Shown in pieces: positions 1 to 13,700 of a stretch of DNA of 64,000 nucleotides. A model generated the notes under the pieces. The model had not been told where the DNA came from and did no database searches. It was given only the letters and a program-made list of their open reading frames with translations. Every line of letters starts with the position of its first letter. The first letter of the stretch is position 1. The position numbers and the translations under genes are program-made. This DNA is from Beta vulgaris subsp. vulgaris (Eukaryota > Streptophyta > Magnoliopsida > Caryophyllales > Amaranthaceae): contig NC_079209.1 in assembly GCF_026745355.1 (NCBI RefSeq), positions 124,001-188,000 of the forward strand, read 5' to 3'.

Positions 1-101
1 GTTTAGTAGTTTTTACTGGGTATTATTTCTATTTATTACTATATCCCGTTTTAATTTTACCACCATCTATCCTCCTCTAATTATTAGCTTTTTTAATCTC
101 G

Positions 102-598
102 TTGCTTGGGAGTCATCTCCCATATGCTCATTCAGACTCGACTTTGACAGTTCAATTCGTGGAAACTCAACGACAGCTGGTGTTATCATCAGTGATCAAT
201 GATCACAAAGGAATTTTATATATAGCCTCCACCTACCGTATGGAAAATACTCAAGTCTTCATTGCCGAGGCAACCGCACTACATCAAAGTATCATCTTAG
301 CCATTCAAGAGAAGATCCTAAATTCACATATAGAAGGAGACAACTTGCTTGTTATTAATGTTGTTAAAAGCCCCCCCCCCCGGCAAATAGCACACATCAT
401 CCACGACATCAAAACAAATAAGGCATTTGAAATATCCGCCACATCTACGGACAAGCAAATAAGACAGCAGATTGGATAGCTAATATAAGGCATTTAGTTG
501 ATTTCTCTTTCGAAATAGATCCTTGTAATAATTCTGCCTTACACTCTATCCTTGTAAATGATGCGTTAGGAGTTCCCCTCGTGCGAAGGGTCTCCTAA
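102..598 (+). pseudogene. LINE-derived RNase H remnant (broken)
   Basis: This is a decayed 3' end of a plant LINE-type retrotransposon carrying the RNase H-like (RVT_3) domain. The first frame reads through AEATALHQSIILAIQEK, which matches the conserved Glu helix of the domain. A later piece with ANKTADWIAN, the C-terminal Asp motif, lies in a different frame from about position 435, after a run of ten C residues near 371-380 and an in-frame stop. Translation in that second frame ends with VPLVRRVS and a TAA at 596-598, followed by a short A-rich tail. The ATG at 102 has no special meaning; the homology probably begins before the window. I infer a dead transposon fragment, not a gene. Confidence 0.6.
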
Positions 599-1120
599 TC
601 TTGTTTCATCTTACCTTTATAAATAAAAGTTTTAATTTACCAACGTCCTATATTTCTTTCGTAAATTATTAGCATAAGCGGTCTAATTTTAGCATAAATT
701 TAGACGAATTCAAGATTGAATTTTTCTAGCAAGTCCATCTCATTTCACTCTAACCCAGCACTACTTCAGTCATGCCTTCTCTTCTTCTTCCTTTGTTTTC
801 TTGATTGTCGAACTAAAACAGACAATTTCAAAAAATAACTTGATAGTCTTACCGAATGGATTAAACTAGTCACTAAATGGGTTAAAGAATGTCACTTATG
901 AATAGATTAAATTGGTCACGAAATAGATTAAATTGGTCCTTAAATAGATTAAAGTAGTCACTATATTTAAAAAAAAAGATGGCATGTTCTTTTTTTAATA
1001 TTAAGCTTGGACCGTGTAATATATTTAAAAGTGTGCGTGATAATGTATATACACCACGTGACACCTCTGTTACTCCATTAGGATTGTCCAATGTGTACAT
1101 AATGTCAATTAATAAAAGTA
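599..1120. other. Intergenic, with short minisatellite and repeat-family half
   Basis: No gene is seen. Positions about 857-965 hold four to five degenerate copies of a roughly 20-bp unit containing AATAGATTAAATTGGTCAC. Positions about 1000-1120 are one half of a dispersed repeat whose other half lies at 2044-2145; it was split by the Mutator-like element at 1121-2043. Confidence 0.5.
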
Positions 1121-2043
1121 GGGAAATTCTACATGGTAACCTTCTACTTTACACTTTTCTATTTGGTGGCAAGGCAAAAAAAGATTTATACCAAGTGACC
1201 ACCAACTTCATCTAATTACACATAGTGACCAATTCCACTAAAGATATAGCTAACTCTTCATTCATAAAGAAAATTACTAATCTACCCGGCCCCTTAGTTT
1301 ATTGGATGAATTCAAGAAACTCAATGCGCAGATGTAGAAGACGGAAGAACGCCTTCAAAAACTGAAACACCATGCCAACAGCGACACATTGACCTTAAGC
1401 TTGCTGATTTGCCCAGCTTTGATGTCGATAGGATCCAGATTCGTACTTGGATTAGGAGAGAAGGCTCCCATGTTTTGTTTGGCATTTAAAAGTTCATGGA
1501 GTATCAAAGATGCACTATCTCATATATCTAATGATGGAACTTATACTGGCAGTAAGCATGAATCTAAAAAGGTAGAAATTAATCTATCATAGTGACAATT
1601 ATCTTTTAATGGAGGACTATAAAAAGGTAGAAGCTCTTGTTTTGCTCTTGATATTGAGTAATAGGAGAATTTCCTTGAGTTGATCCGTTGAACTTTTATA
1701 AAAATAAATGATGTAAGTATTAAACTGTGAGTCATATAGTTTGCATTAAAAATCCTGACTTAAAACTTCAATTGCTCGCTGTGGTTGAATTGCGGTTCCA
1801 GTTGGGGGCTTGGCGATGGTGGAGCATGGTGAGGGAGGAGGGTGATGGGGTGGGAGATTTTCAAAAGATAACTAATTAGGGGTAGGTTAGTAATTTTTTT
1901 AGTTGGGTGGTTAGTCATATTTTAAGTGGATTAAGGTCACTATGTATAATATGCTAAAGTAGAATGTCATTTGGTATAATTTTTTTTTGCCTCGCCACCA
2001 AATAGAAAAGTGCAAAGTAAAAGGCCACCATATAGAATTTCCC
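1121..2043. mobile_element. Mutator-like non-autonomous TIR element
   Basis: A 923-bp element with long inverted ends. The left end begins GGGAAATTCTACATGG and the right end, read on the minus strand, begins GGGAAATTCTATATGG. Similarity between the arms continues for over 100 bp. It is flanked by a perfect 9-bp direct repeat, ATAAAAGTA, at 1112-1120 and 2044-2052; 9-bp target duplications are typical of Mutator-like elements. No transposase is present. The centre (about 1290-1500) is less AT-rich than its surroundings and has a lysine/glutamate-rich reading broken by a stop, so it may carry a captured gene fragment. Confidence 0.85.
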
Positions 2044-2052
2044 ATAAAAGTA

Positions 2053-4319
2053 AAATTAGCTTGCAACAAGATTTGAACCCATGACCTCTTGCTATTATAC
2101 ATAACACAATTACCATCTCAATCAACTCTTAATCATACTTTAAGTAAAAAGCATTATTATATTTGTACCTTTTAAATGTTGAGTTTTCCTTAATATATTT
2201 TAATGGAAATGGAAAGAAAATGCATATCAAGTTCGGAAAACAATACCAACCCGGGACAACTCCCGAACCCAAATATTAGTTTTAACTTAAAGTTAGGCAG
2301 TCTCTTACAAAACCAAATGTATTTTTAAAAGTCATCTATCTATATTAATATATTAAAAGATTTTCCTAAGAAAGTTTGTGTACCACGTGGCTCTCTCATT
2401 TAAGGCTCTAATGCAAATGCTTTATTTTCGAGTCAAATCCTTATTTTAAAAAATAATGTTTTGTAGTTACTAAACATACACATGACCTTTGCAATAAAAA
2501 GTGAAACTTTAACCACTAATCCAACATAACACCATTGTTTAGTATTTCAAAATAAAATATCATAAGGTCTTATAATTATATCTCATTAAAAGATTTGCAC
2601 AAGTAGTTATATATCTAACCTTTTTATGATAATAACAAGACTATTGTAGATATAAACTCTTACTCCAATTCCTTGTAAAAAGTTAAGCTATTGCTTTCAT
2701 CACCGAACTTTAAGAGTTTATTTTTCAAAAATTATGCAGTTATTATCATGTCACTACGTCAATTTTTCATCACTTGACAAAAAAATTACGAAAAGTAACC
2801 AAAAGGGACATCATCCGGCATACTCACTAGTTTATATGTGAGAAACTATGTATTCAAAGCCATCCTTTCTACATTTTGGTTCAAAAGTCATTAATATGAG
2901 GTCTAAATTAACATAATGCAATATGATCAAAATCTCTAATTTTATGTTATAGTGTATGCATACACTATATCTTCAATGCATCTCTAATGGGAAAGGAGAG
3001 TGATAAGCATATCTGGAGGTAATAAACTTGTTGATAATAATATTCACTTATGTCAGGGGCGACACTGAGCATGTGCGACATGTATGACTCATATGTCATA
3101 TATATGCATAGTTTTTATTATACAAGTATGATTAAAATGGAATTAGAGGGTGAATTGATCATAATAACACTCCTTATTATTTTATTATAATTTTTAATTT
3201 CCTTCAATTATTCATAATTTAATTAACTAAGCAATAATTCTAATACGCTCCTGAAATTAAACTGATATCACTGTACTACTACCACTCCGATAATTCAAAA
3301 GAATTACTTTTGTAACAATGTGTAACATTATTAGACCCCTTTTACTAATATTAATGATAAGATAAGTCATAGGAAAATGATATATTACTCTTCTTAGATG
3401 TAATGGTAAATCCATGGGATTATTAACTATTAAAACATTAGAATAGATAGTACAAGGCAAAATTGTAACACATAACTATTCATCCTATAAGCTCTTACCT
3501 TGAAGCAAATGAATTAAAATCAATGGAAACTTAAAGAACAACTTATCCAAAAAATGCCTTTGATTTTAACTTAATGATGTTAATGTATGAACTTTTATAT
3601 ATTTATAATACAAAACCTAACTATAGTGATAATACTATATTTCAAAGTGTCTAATCCACTAACTCAGATTAAGTTAACCTATAAGATATTTCAACCCGTT
3701 AGTCTCGTCATATTACCTAATTTCACAGCGATGGAGTTTGAAGCTTATCAAAAGCACAAAATAGGGGCTCTGGAGAGGGATGTTGTGAACTTATGATGGC
3801 CTAGATTGGTCTTGTGATAGGAGTGTCGGCAACGACAAGTCGTCACATCGCACAATAGGCGTGTTTTTTAATAGCTAGTTACAAGTAATAAGCCATGCAA
3901 TACCAATTTCCTTTTCTTCTCAACTACTATGTGAACTCATGTTACCATATTAATTACTCTCAACATATAAATTTCGACAATCCATAAAAATGAATGGTAT
4001 AGATCATTGAAAACTACATACAGAAGTTCTGGTGTGATTTCGTATAAAAATACCAAAAGTTGACTTTTGGTGTACTGATAATTTTATATTCTCTGTATTA
4101 TATTTACATCCTCTCAAGTCTCAACTATTGAGGTTCTATAAGAGTAAAAACTAGAATGAAAATAATGAAGTTAAAGAAGCTTTTTTACATCCCACTTTCT
4201 AGTTTGTAGTTTGTAGTTTGTAGGCTAAATAGAAAAAAGAATAGAAAAAGTTGATATTTGATTATTGATAGACCTACAAAGTAAAAGTAGAAGTAAAGTG
4301 GACATCTCTAATCTCTAAT
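2053..4319. other. AT-rich intergenic region
   Basis: No gene or RNA is recognised. The first 100 bases (2044-2145) are the right half of a dispersed repeat that recurs, reversed, at about 34115-34285. The rest is AT-rich single-copy-looking DNA without an ORF that resembles a protein. Confidence 0.5.
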
Positions 4320-4502
4320 CTACACTTGGCGACGAGGAGCTACATGAAGATGGTGATGAGGAGTGAAGACTGAGGAAATAGAGTGGGCCACCACAAGTAG
4401 AACCGCCACTTTCACTTGGCCTCTCTTGGGGATCGGACGGCTAGATATCTTCCGTAACTCTGCACCCACATTCAAAAGACTACCACTTTTTTCATTCACC
4501 AT
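4320..4502 (-). CDS. IPKRG-motif microprotein 1 (60 aa)
   Basis: A single-exon gene for a 60-residue basic protein. I chose the ATG at 4502 because the longer frame upstream only adds a GTG start and a poly-lysine stretch. Residues 22-29 read RPIPKRGQ, followed by VKVAVLLVVAHSISSVF, a short hydrophobic, probably helical segment, and a histidine-rich tail. The same core occurs in three other small genes of this window (19.7, 24.4 and 30.8 kb), which is the main reason to believe it is real. There is no obvious secretory signal peptide. It is the only member on the minus strand and its flanks look unlike those of the others. A TATA-like CTATATAG lies about 115 bases upstream. I do not recognise the function. 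Confidence 0.65.
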   Translation of the reverse strand: MVNEKSGSLLNVGAELRKISSRPIPKRGQVKVAVLLVVAHSISSVFTPHHHLHVAPRRQV

Positions 4503-7481
4503 TTTCTTTTTCTTTTTTTTTTTTGCTGTAGACACTAGACAGTAGACACAACAAATTTTGCAAAATGAATAGCAAATACTTCATGAACGAACGAACTGGT
4601 ATAGTAGTCAGTACATATCTATATAGTGGAGGCATGGGTTCAAGTTGTATGCCGTTTCACTTGGAATCAGTGCAATTTTACTTCATCCAACTGTAAGCTA
4701 CTAGTTTGCACTGAGATTCTAGTATATCTTCTATGACCAGTTGACCACCCACCGTTTTCCAATTTCCATCTTCCCTACTTGCATGTTTTTTTTAAACCAA
4801 AAACCAGTTCTAATCGTAAGTGACTACATTATGTTCATAGCCATTCTTAATTTCAAATATTAAAATGAACGCTTCACACAGTTAGATGTAAGAGTGTTAA
4901 TGAGCCTAGCTGGCTCGCAAATTATTCGAGCTCGGTTTGAAATCTTTTAACTCCAACAAACAATACATATTATACATCTCTCAAGTCTCAAGTTGACACC
5001 AACAGGCAACAACATCAGCCTACCAAATACGCTCCTTCTCCTCGCCGGAATTCAGACGGCCGCCAGGTAATCACTGATCAAACTCGAATCGAAGGTTAGA
5101 TAATAGCTGTATTCATCGAAATCATTATTATTACAACTTTCAAGTATCTATACGTTTGATATTTGTGTTTGGATATTTCATATTTGCTACGGTGTCTTTT
5201 CAAAACAAACAAGCATATAGTAGTTTGCATTTTACAATTGACAACTTTAAAGGTAGAATAAATACAAGTATGTCAGTTTTCTACAAACATAATTTACACA
5301 AAAAACGGCTTGTCTGAAACTTCATTACATGTTTGCTCAACTCTCAACTCTAAATTGATTAAAGAGAATGTGTGCGCTTTACACATAATCTTCTAATACC
5401 TATCAAGAAAACCATATATATGAAGTTTCCTGAGTGCATGTTCATCTAAATCACCAATATCAGATGCAATGTGGGATAAATGTTGTACTAAACCTTAAAA
5501 TAAGATGATACTTTGCTTAAGAGTGAAAATTTCTGAGGTAAGATGCTAACTCAGTGTTCTAAATCGTTATTTTTCAAGTTTATTAGGCATTGTACTGTAA
5601 AATCTTATTGCCTAAGATCAGAATTTGGTCACAATTAATTTCCGAAATCATTGCAATTTAATTAATTGAAATTTCAACCAGATGCATATTGGTTTTTGAT
5701 TGCTTCGGTTTCAAATCCATGACTTCAATATAAATATCAGTGATCTGCTCTCTACATACAGCACGAATGAGTTAGTTAGCTTTTGTAATACTATAATTTT
5801 GTTTATATTCTGAAAAGGTTATATTAACCATGGCTATGTTTTAGTATATGTTATATTGTTATATGCTGTATTTAGCCTTACTTGTGGCTGCATATAACAC
5901 ATATGTACATTAAGTGAACTAATTTTTCTCTCATGAAAGAAAAACTAATTTTTGCTCAACTAAACTTATTTTTGCTGAATTAAACTTATTTTTAAGGGAC
6001 TTAACTTACTTTTGTTGAAAATAACTTATTTTTGAAAAACTTAATTTCATTTTTACAACACTTATTTCCTTTGCTATTATTTACTTACTTGCGAGTTGCA
6101 TCACTGCCTTTCTTTTATATATTTGCTTCAGTTCGTTCTAAAATAACTGAGACACTTCTCTCTTCTGTGGGAAGTATTTTTTTTCTCTCGCCCTCCTCAT
6201 TACATAGGTTACCTCCTTTTCTCTCTATCATCACTTAAGCTATTGTGCCTTTAAGTCTTGTTGGTTACCACTTAGGCACTTACCATTTACCCAATGTTGT
6301 TAAAATCGCCCAAACATTCATTTAACAACCCAAAACATGCGAAATCCCTAAACTGAAGACTGAACCGTCTTCCTCTTCCTCTTCCTCCCATTTTCTCTTT
6401 CTACTCTGCAAATTCAGCTAAATCCCTATATTGTGGTAAGCTTATTTCTCTCTCTAATTTATTTTCTAATTTCACGGTGTTAATTTGTTTTAAACTGATT
6501 TAATTCGAAGCTATTTTTGCTCTGTGCTTGACTGCTTGTTGTATATAGTAATTCGATTATTCGAAGCTAATTTTTGCTAAGCTGATTTAACACTAATTTT
6601 TGCTCTCTGATTCAATTCGAAGCTAATTTTGGCTCTGTGCTTGACTGTTTGTTTGTAATTTCAGGCTGAATTCCTCCAAACTCCCAGCTTGCATTGAACT
6701 TTAGGACAGAAAATATGCTTCTGTCGATTTTGCCATTGAAATTATATGATATGAATTTTGCAAAATTATGAAATTAAAGCCATGTGATGTGTGCTACAGT
6801 GACACTGACTCTATCACAGATTTACAATAGTGCTGTAGATTATTAGTTTCAATGTTTCATTGCTCTAATTCATTTTCGCTTTTATTTTCCTTGTATTCTG
6901 TTTTTTTATTTTGTTTTCTTTTTTCGTTTCTCTATTTCAATCAGTGTTATTCTTCATTGTTCTAATTATTTTTGATTTTCTAATTTTCTGTGTGGTTAGA
7001 AGTTAGATCATGTCAATTTTCTGTGTGATTGATTAACATATTTGTATTCTAATTTGCATAACTTTTATTAAGATGTCTTTGTATTGTTGGTTTGTATTAT
7101 TAACATTTTCAATATTTGTTTTTTTCTGGACGATTGTTGTTGTATGTTTGAATCTTTTTATTATGCAATATCAAGTATTATTGATAAATGATAAGTTTTT
7201 AGCATCATTTTACTCCATGTATGAGGAATGTACAAGCAGATTAGCTAAAATTGACTTAATTTTTCAAATTTCATAGGATCTTACGATTCTACGATCCGAT
7301 CCTGCTAGCTTCTCACGATCCAAAGTAGGATTGCGATCCTGACAACATTGCATTTACCAACCCTTTCGTTTCTGCCTCCCTGTTTGATTCAACAGCATCG
7401 TTGTCGCTGATATCTCCCCCTTACTACTTGGAGTCTTAGACGACCTGATATACATCTGTGTGCGAAAAAGTGCATTATGTG
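4503..7481. other. Intergenic and probable THG1 5' leader region
   Basis: No coding exon is supported here. Two places look like non-coding first exons for the downstream THG1 gene: a C/T-rich block ending at a donor (CGCCAG then GTAATC) near 5067, and a block at about 6360-6435 rich in CTTCCT repeats ending TTGTG then GTAAG. A matching acceptor (CTTAG) sits at about 7439, 40 bases before the THG1 start codon. Which leader is used cannot be told from sequence. Positions 5900-6030 carry repeated AACTTATTTTTG units, and 7270-7345 carries several direct and inverted CGATCC/GGATCG words. Confidence 0.4.
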
Positions 7482-7701
7482 ATGGCAAACAGCAAATATG
7501 AGTATGTAAAATCCTTTGAAGTCCAAGACAAAATTATGCTGCCCACTTACATTGTTCTTCTTATTGATGGCCGTAATTTCCGAAGGTAATTTCTAGCTTA
7601 TCTTATTATAATTAATTGCTTTCTAAATACTCTGTCATTTCTCAATGTTTGTCGTTTTGGTTTTTCTGCTTTCCTGTTTGTGTATATCATCTATATATAC
7701 A

Positions 7702-7751
<50 letters not shown>

Positions 7752-10700
7752 CTCTGCTTAATAATTTGCAGTATGAATGTATCCTTATTCCTCAATGGTG
7801 TGATAGATTAGGATTATTAGTATGTCATCGTTGAAGTGTTGCCCTTACAGGCCCTCTTCTTTTGTACTTAATTTCAGTTCGCTTCAGTTCAATTCACCTC
7901 AGCTCTTCTCAATTCCAACTCTATAATTAATTTTTTGTTATGAAAACGTCATTGTTAAAATGTGAGCTTTACACTTCATTTTCATTAGACTGTAGTTTAT
8001 GTCTCATAGGACTTGCTTCTCTTTGAGCAGCCTTTTCCTTTGAGCTGCTTCATTTGCTAGAATTAAGTAGATATATCTTCCTAAGTAGTTTATAGCTATG
8101 TTATCCGGACTTTTCAATTTTCACTTCACGTCAAGTATCTATGTGGAATCCTCGACACCCCGAACGATGATGGATACTTTGACGCTTTTTTTTGGGTCCA
8201 AAATCATGGGAAATTTTCATAATCTAGAATCAGATACTTAGACACGTATATGGATACTTAGAGTCCGATTTAGGCAGGTTTGTGGTTTTACAACGATTGT
8301 CAGAGTATGGAGGTTACTTGGATTTCTTTTTTGTCAATGTATTAGAGCCACGAGGTCATCTCTTCAACTAGCCAGCTTAATTACCTGATAAACAAGAAGT
8401 AACTCTCTCTTTTACACTATGTTTCGATATAGCAATGGTGGACGTAAGGAGAGAGAAGGGGGAGAAATGAAGGGGGGAAGAGTGAGCTTGCTTTTTCTTT
8501 CCAAATCTTTCCGACACTGGAAGGATTTGGTTTATTAAGAGTGGAGGGGAAATGGATTCTTCCAATTCCCTTCCCTTCCCCCATGTTGTATCTAAACAAG
8601 AGAACATGTTCATCTTCCTTTCCCTCCAAATTCCCCTATTCAAGTGTACTCTTTCTTTGATTAATTAAATGTTTTTTCCCTGGTTTATCCCATAATTTAT
8701 TTTCGCCACTTGGATTTACTTGACATGTACACATGACAGGTTCTCTGAAGTTCATAAATTTGAAAAGCAGCCTCTTGATAAGAGGGCCTTGAAGTTAATG
8801 AAGTCATGTGCAGCTGCTGTTATGGAGGAATACTCCGATTTAATATTTTCATACGGATATAGTGATGAATTCAGGTACCTGCAGGCCTGCAGTTCCCATT
8901 TCCTTGCTTGCTTTCATCTGAATTGCAACTTTTTGACGTTTGTTACTTGGTCGTCTGTTGTTCGTTGCAGTTTTATATTCAAAAAGGAGTCCAAATTCTA
9001 CCAGAGACGTGAAAGGTTTGTGGTCATTACTACATTTAGATGTTAATACTTGAGATCCATAAAAAGTTCCTCGTTGACATACTCATGTTTAAATTGCTTT
9101 ATCTTAGTGTTTGGTTACTCTCTTATCACTCATCAGCTCTGGCCTTATCATAGTAGTGCTTGCTGTTATAGCTGTTCAACTCTTGCATGGTATCGCCTCT
9201 TAGTTCCAGTTAGGTTTTTTGCATTTTCCAGTAGCAATTACTAATACTCTACACACATTTGCTTTGCAGCAAGATAATGTCCCTGCTTGTGTCATTTTTC
9301 ACTTCCGTGTATACCATAAAATGGAAAGACTTCTTTCCACATCAGAAGTTACTATATGCACCTTCATTCCATGCAAAAGTTATTCGATGTCCAACTTTGG
9401 AGGTTCTTCAAACCTATCTTGCATGGAGACAGAATGATTGTAAGTAATTTGTAGTCAATTATCTTGTATGGTGTTATAAGTACTTTTTTTTTTTTAACAT
9501 TGGAAATGTCTTTCTTCTTGGGATCTTTAAGAAATCAAACCAGGTGCTGTTACTTTATATGTATATGTACTCTTTGCTTCACAGGTCACCTCAATAATTT
9601 GTACGATACATGTAACTGGAAGCTTATTGAGAGTGGAAAGAGTGAAACTGCACATGGATTTCTCAAGGTGCTGCAAATTTAGTACTTGTATGCATGCTAT
9701 GTCTGTTTATTGCTACTTGCTTAAAGGATAGATTGGATGTGTGTGAACTTTATTGATACCTGGTGTATCCTCTGCATACATGTACTGTGTTTACATTGAA
9801 ATTTTGCCCTTTTTGTTTGTTTTAGCCTCACTAGCAATACCTTTGTCTATAGTAATTTCTTCTAAAGTCCTGGCGACAAATATCTCGATCTCCAGTCTGA
9901 TGTGGACTATGCTAGTAGTACAATCCGTACTGGATTAGTGGGTTTGGTATAGCAACTATATGGGAATCCTGATCCAAGTGTGATAGTTGATACATAGTTT
10001 GCTGTGGTTTAACATGAAATCTGGTAATCCTCCATAGAATTAATTTTACAGCTAATGTTGAAGGTGATCTTAGAGATTTGACCTAATTAGTATCTTACTA
10101 TTGGAATATCCTCAAGATTACACCACGTAAATATACAATAGGGATTAGATAATAAGCTGTTAACTTCTTCTTTACTCTGATACTCATACTTAATCTTCAA
10201 CTTCCTTTTACCTGCATTTTGAATTCCAAATACTAAAATTGGATCTGTGCTGCTTTGTCATTATCACCGGAATAAAAAAGAGGGTGATTATTAAGCTTTG
10301 GTTTCATGATGCAAACAATTGGTCTAACTTGCTAAGATTGTTAGATTAATATCTATACTTTTGCACTTTATATCTGTCAAGGGACATATCAGAGGGTGGT
10401 ATTTTCAGTTTGCTCTAATCCACGTGTTATGCATAATAGTTTATTTAGTGATTCTTCTCGGAAGGCTCACTTCAACAATGAACGAACTGTGTCTTACAGG
10501 GAACCCGAAAGCAGGAAATGAATGAGTTTCTCTTCCAGCATGGCATTAACTATAAGACTCTTCATCCAATATATCGGCAAGGAACTTGTCTTTTCAAGAC
10601 TCAGGTGCATATATGCTATTATTCTTTTAGATTATTTGTAATTTTCAATTGCATATTCTTTTCTTTTTGATGGAATAGCCTTTTTGCACTGATATAAAAT

Positions 10701-13700
10701 TCTAAAAGCACCAAGATTTTGATAAGATGACATTTTCTAATGGACTAATTGTAACTCCCTTTATTGAGGATGAGGGAGCCTGAAACCTTGTAGATTTGTC
10801 CAGTGGAATTTATACTTCTTAAATTATTAATGGTGTTCAGTTTCTAGATCATGTTTTCTAATTGAAGTAATTATTCCACACTCAACTTGTTTGGTAATTT
10901 GAAAATAGGTCTCAAATTCTACTAAACATTCATTTGACGTGGCAATTATTACCTGCAAATTTGCGACTTTCTTTTGACCGACGTAACATTGTAGATAAAG
11001 GCACCTTCTTTCTCCCAAAGTCTTTCCTCATTATAGATTGGATGAGCCCCTAAAGTTTCCACTTTTGACTACTGGCCCTCCTTTTTTGTGGTGGTGATGA
11101 GGGATGGGGGGTTGAGTTGGGGTCTGGGGACTTGGGGTCGTAATGTCGTATAGACCACTATACTGTCAGAAGAGTGAATTCACAAGCTAGTGGCAAATCA
11201 ACTTGAAGACTGAGCATTGAACTTTGAATCTCACTTCGCAGAATGTCTCTGTACAAATAATCTAGGCCTCTATGAGTGTATTCAGTGTATGCCTTGTGCA
11301 GAATAATTGTATCTAGCAAAACTGTTTTTTTGTCATCATCCAATTTTCTTAAAATAAAGTGGATTAGCGCTCACAAACTTCCAGTTTCGTGCCACATGAA
11401 ATTCTCTCCACTACTTACAATTACCAATGTAAACAGTCATATTAACATTTTTTAGTATAATCATTGGTAGGAGTTGCATAACAAATCTAACCTCAACACC
11501 CAAGTGAAAGCCAGTCAAATAACTTTATTGTTTGTTTCTTTAGTATAATTATTGGTAGGAGTTGCATAACAAATTTAGGACTTGGCTGGTTGGCTGATGA
11601 TCCTCTATCTTGGCTATCTGTTTTTATTTTACTTAATACTTTTTATGAAACACTTGGATAGATTGCGAGCCAGTATGGTAGTTGAATGTGGGCTGGACCG
11701 GCTGGTGTACAGTATATGGGGTATCCCTGTAACGTATTTTTACTGGAGTTATTGTTCGTGTCCAAGCGTGGCTCTGCCTCAAAAGCTTTTGTTGGCAATA
11801 TTAAGTAGTTGGTCTTGATGAATGGGAAATTCTTTATGGAGTGCTAGTTATCCTTTAGTCTCCTTGTAAGTGGTTCTCAGTGTGCCAATATCTGACTTTT
11901 TTCTGCTTGGTGTAGGTTGAAGATATTATCAAGTATAAGGAAGATGGTGCTCCTGTAAAGAGATTACGGAGAAAAGTGATGAAAGTTCGGTCCAGCAATC
12001 TAGCTGGTAAAAGCTTCTGGAATGAGCATTCTTCTCTTCTTTCAGAACTAGGCAGATTTGAAGGAGATATTCAGAATATTAGACCGGAATATATAGAATC
12101 CTTTCAGTTTCAGGATAAAATGATGTTGTCCACTTGGATAGTGGTCAGAATCGATGGGTGCCATTTCCACAGGTAGTTGACTTATCTGACAATCATTTTT
12201 ACCATTGGTTGTTAATCCAATGTGTTGTGGATTAATATGCAGCTAAGATAAATGAAAGAGTTTGATTTACTACAAAAGCTTGTGACATGTGCTATATATG
12301 CTATGTTATTTCATAATGAGTACGGGATGTAATTAAATTGCTAACCAAGGGTTAGGAAAAAAAAAGGGTGACTTGCACAGGATAATCTTTTTCTTGTAAT
12401 TGTGTAGCTTATCTGTTTTCAGAACAATATTCCCTTTACATGGAGCCATGGAGGAATGATAAATCTACCTCCAGAGTGAAATGAAATATTTGGGGTTTTC
12501 TACTGATTATTAGGTTTTTTTTTCTCGGGGCATCACTAATTAGTAACTGGGTATTTCTGTGCACTGGCAATCTCTTAGAGTGGACACGATTTTTCTCCTC
12601 AACTGACATGTTGTACATGCAGTTTTTGCTCGCAGAATTTGTATGAGAATTGCTTTGAGGAACAATCTAGGATTAGTAAAAAGTTATAAGGTGGCAGGTG
12701 CAGACAAGTACCTTTTCCATGCAATCAATGTAATTTATGTATTTCAGTTTCAATTGAGTTAATGTATTGGTGAATCCACCGCTGTTGTCTGGTTCAAAGC
12801 TGAGATGGTTTAAATGGACTTGCAAGTGAACATGTCTGGGTTTTGTTAGGTTCTCTGATGCTCATGAATTTAAGAAACCCAATGACGAACAAGCTCTGAA
12901 CCTTATGAATTCGTGTGCAGTAGCTCTTTTAGAAGAGTTTGAAGACATAGTCTTCGCATATGGTGTCAGTGATGAGTTCAGGTAATTTGATCGTCGGTTT
13001 CTTTCCACCAACAGTTTTATAATCTGCTTTAAGTTGGAATTCAAATTGCTTTTGTTAAACAACTTGCAGTTTTGTCTTAAAAAAGGATTCCAAGTTATAT
13101 GAACGGCATGCTAGGTATAGCTTCATCTACCCTTTGCTTATCTCATGCTGTTCAATGCAAATTTAAATTTTCTTTGATTCTTTACTTAGAATGAGCTATT
13201 TGTTCTCGACAGTGGAATAGTGTCCACAATGGTGTCATTCTTTTCTTCAATGTACATCAGTAAATGGACAGGGTTTATCCTACAACAAGAGTTAAAGTAT
13301 CCCCCCTCATTTGACGGACGAGCAGTTTGCTACCCGTCATCTGAGATTCTCCGGGACTATTTGTCTTGGAGACAAGTCGATTGTAAGTATTGTTGTGTAT
13401 TACCTTACAATATGCTGCTGTGTTGTATGTCAGTTATTGTGGGATAATATGCTGTATTGAGTTAAAACTGCTTATTATTTTAAACTCAGGTCATATTAAC
13501 AATCAGTATAATACTTGTTTCTGGACTCTGGTAAAGTCTGGAAAAGAAAGGCGTGAAGCTCAGAGTTGTTTGAAGGTACATCTTAACTCCTTTACTGGAT
13601 CTTATACTGTACTACTGTGGTAGCATGTTTATGTTTTACACCACACATATAACCTTGTGAGTCATTTGGCCATGTTGTGAGTACTTCAGTTTAGAGCAAA

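Noticed and set aside
4363..4545. Plus-strand 60-codon ORF with a Phe run
   Set aside because: It is the antisense shadow of the minus-strand IPKRG microprotein gene.
7616..7834. 72-codon ORF with a Tyr-Ile run
   Set aside because: Translation of an (AT)n microsatellite inside a THG1 intron.
7482..10604. Idea that the N-terminal THG1 half is a pseudogene or separate gene
   Set aside because: All exon phases are open, metal-binding Asp residues are kept, and the frame continues into exon 7, which joins both halves as in known plant THG1.
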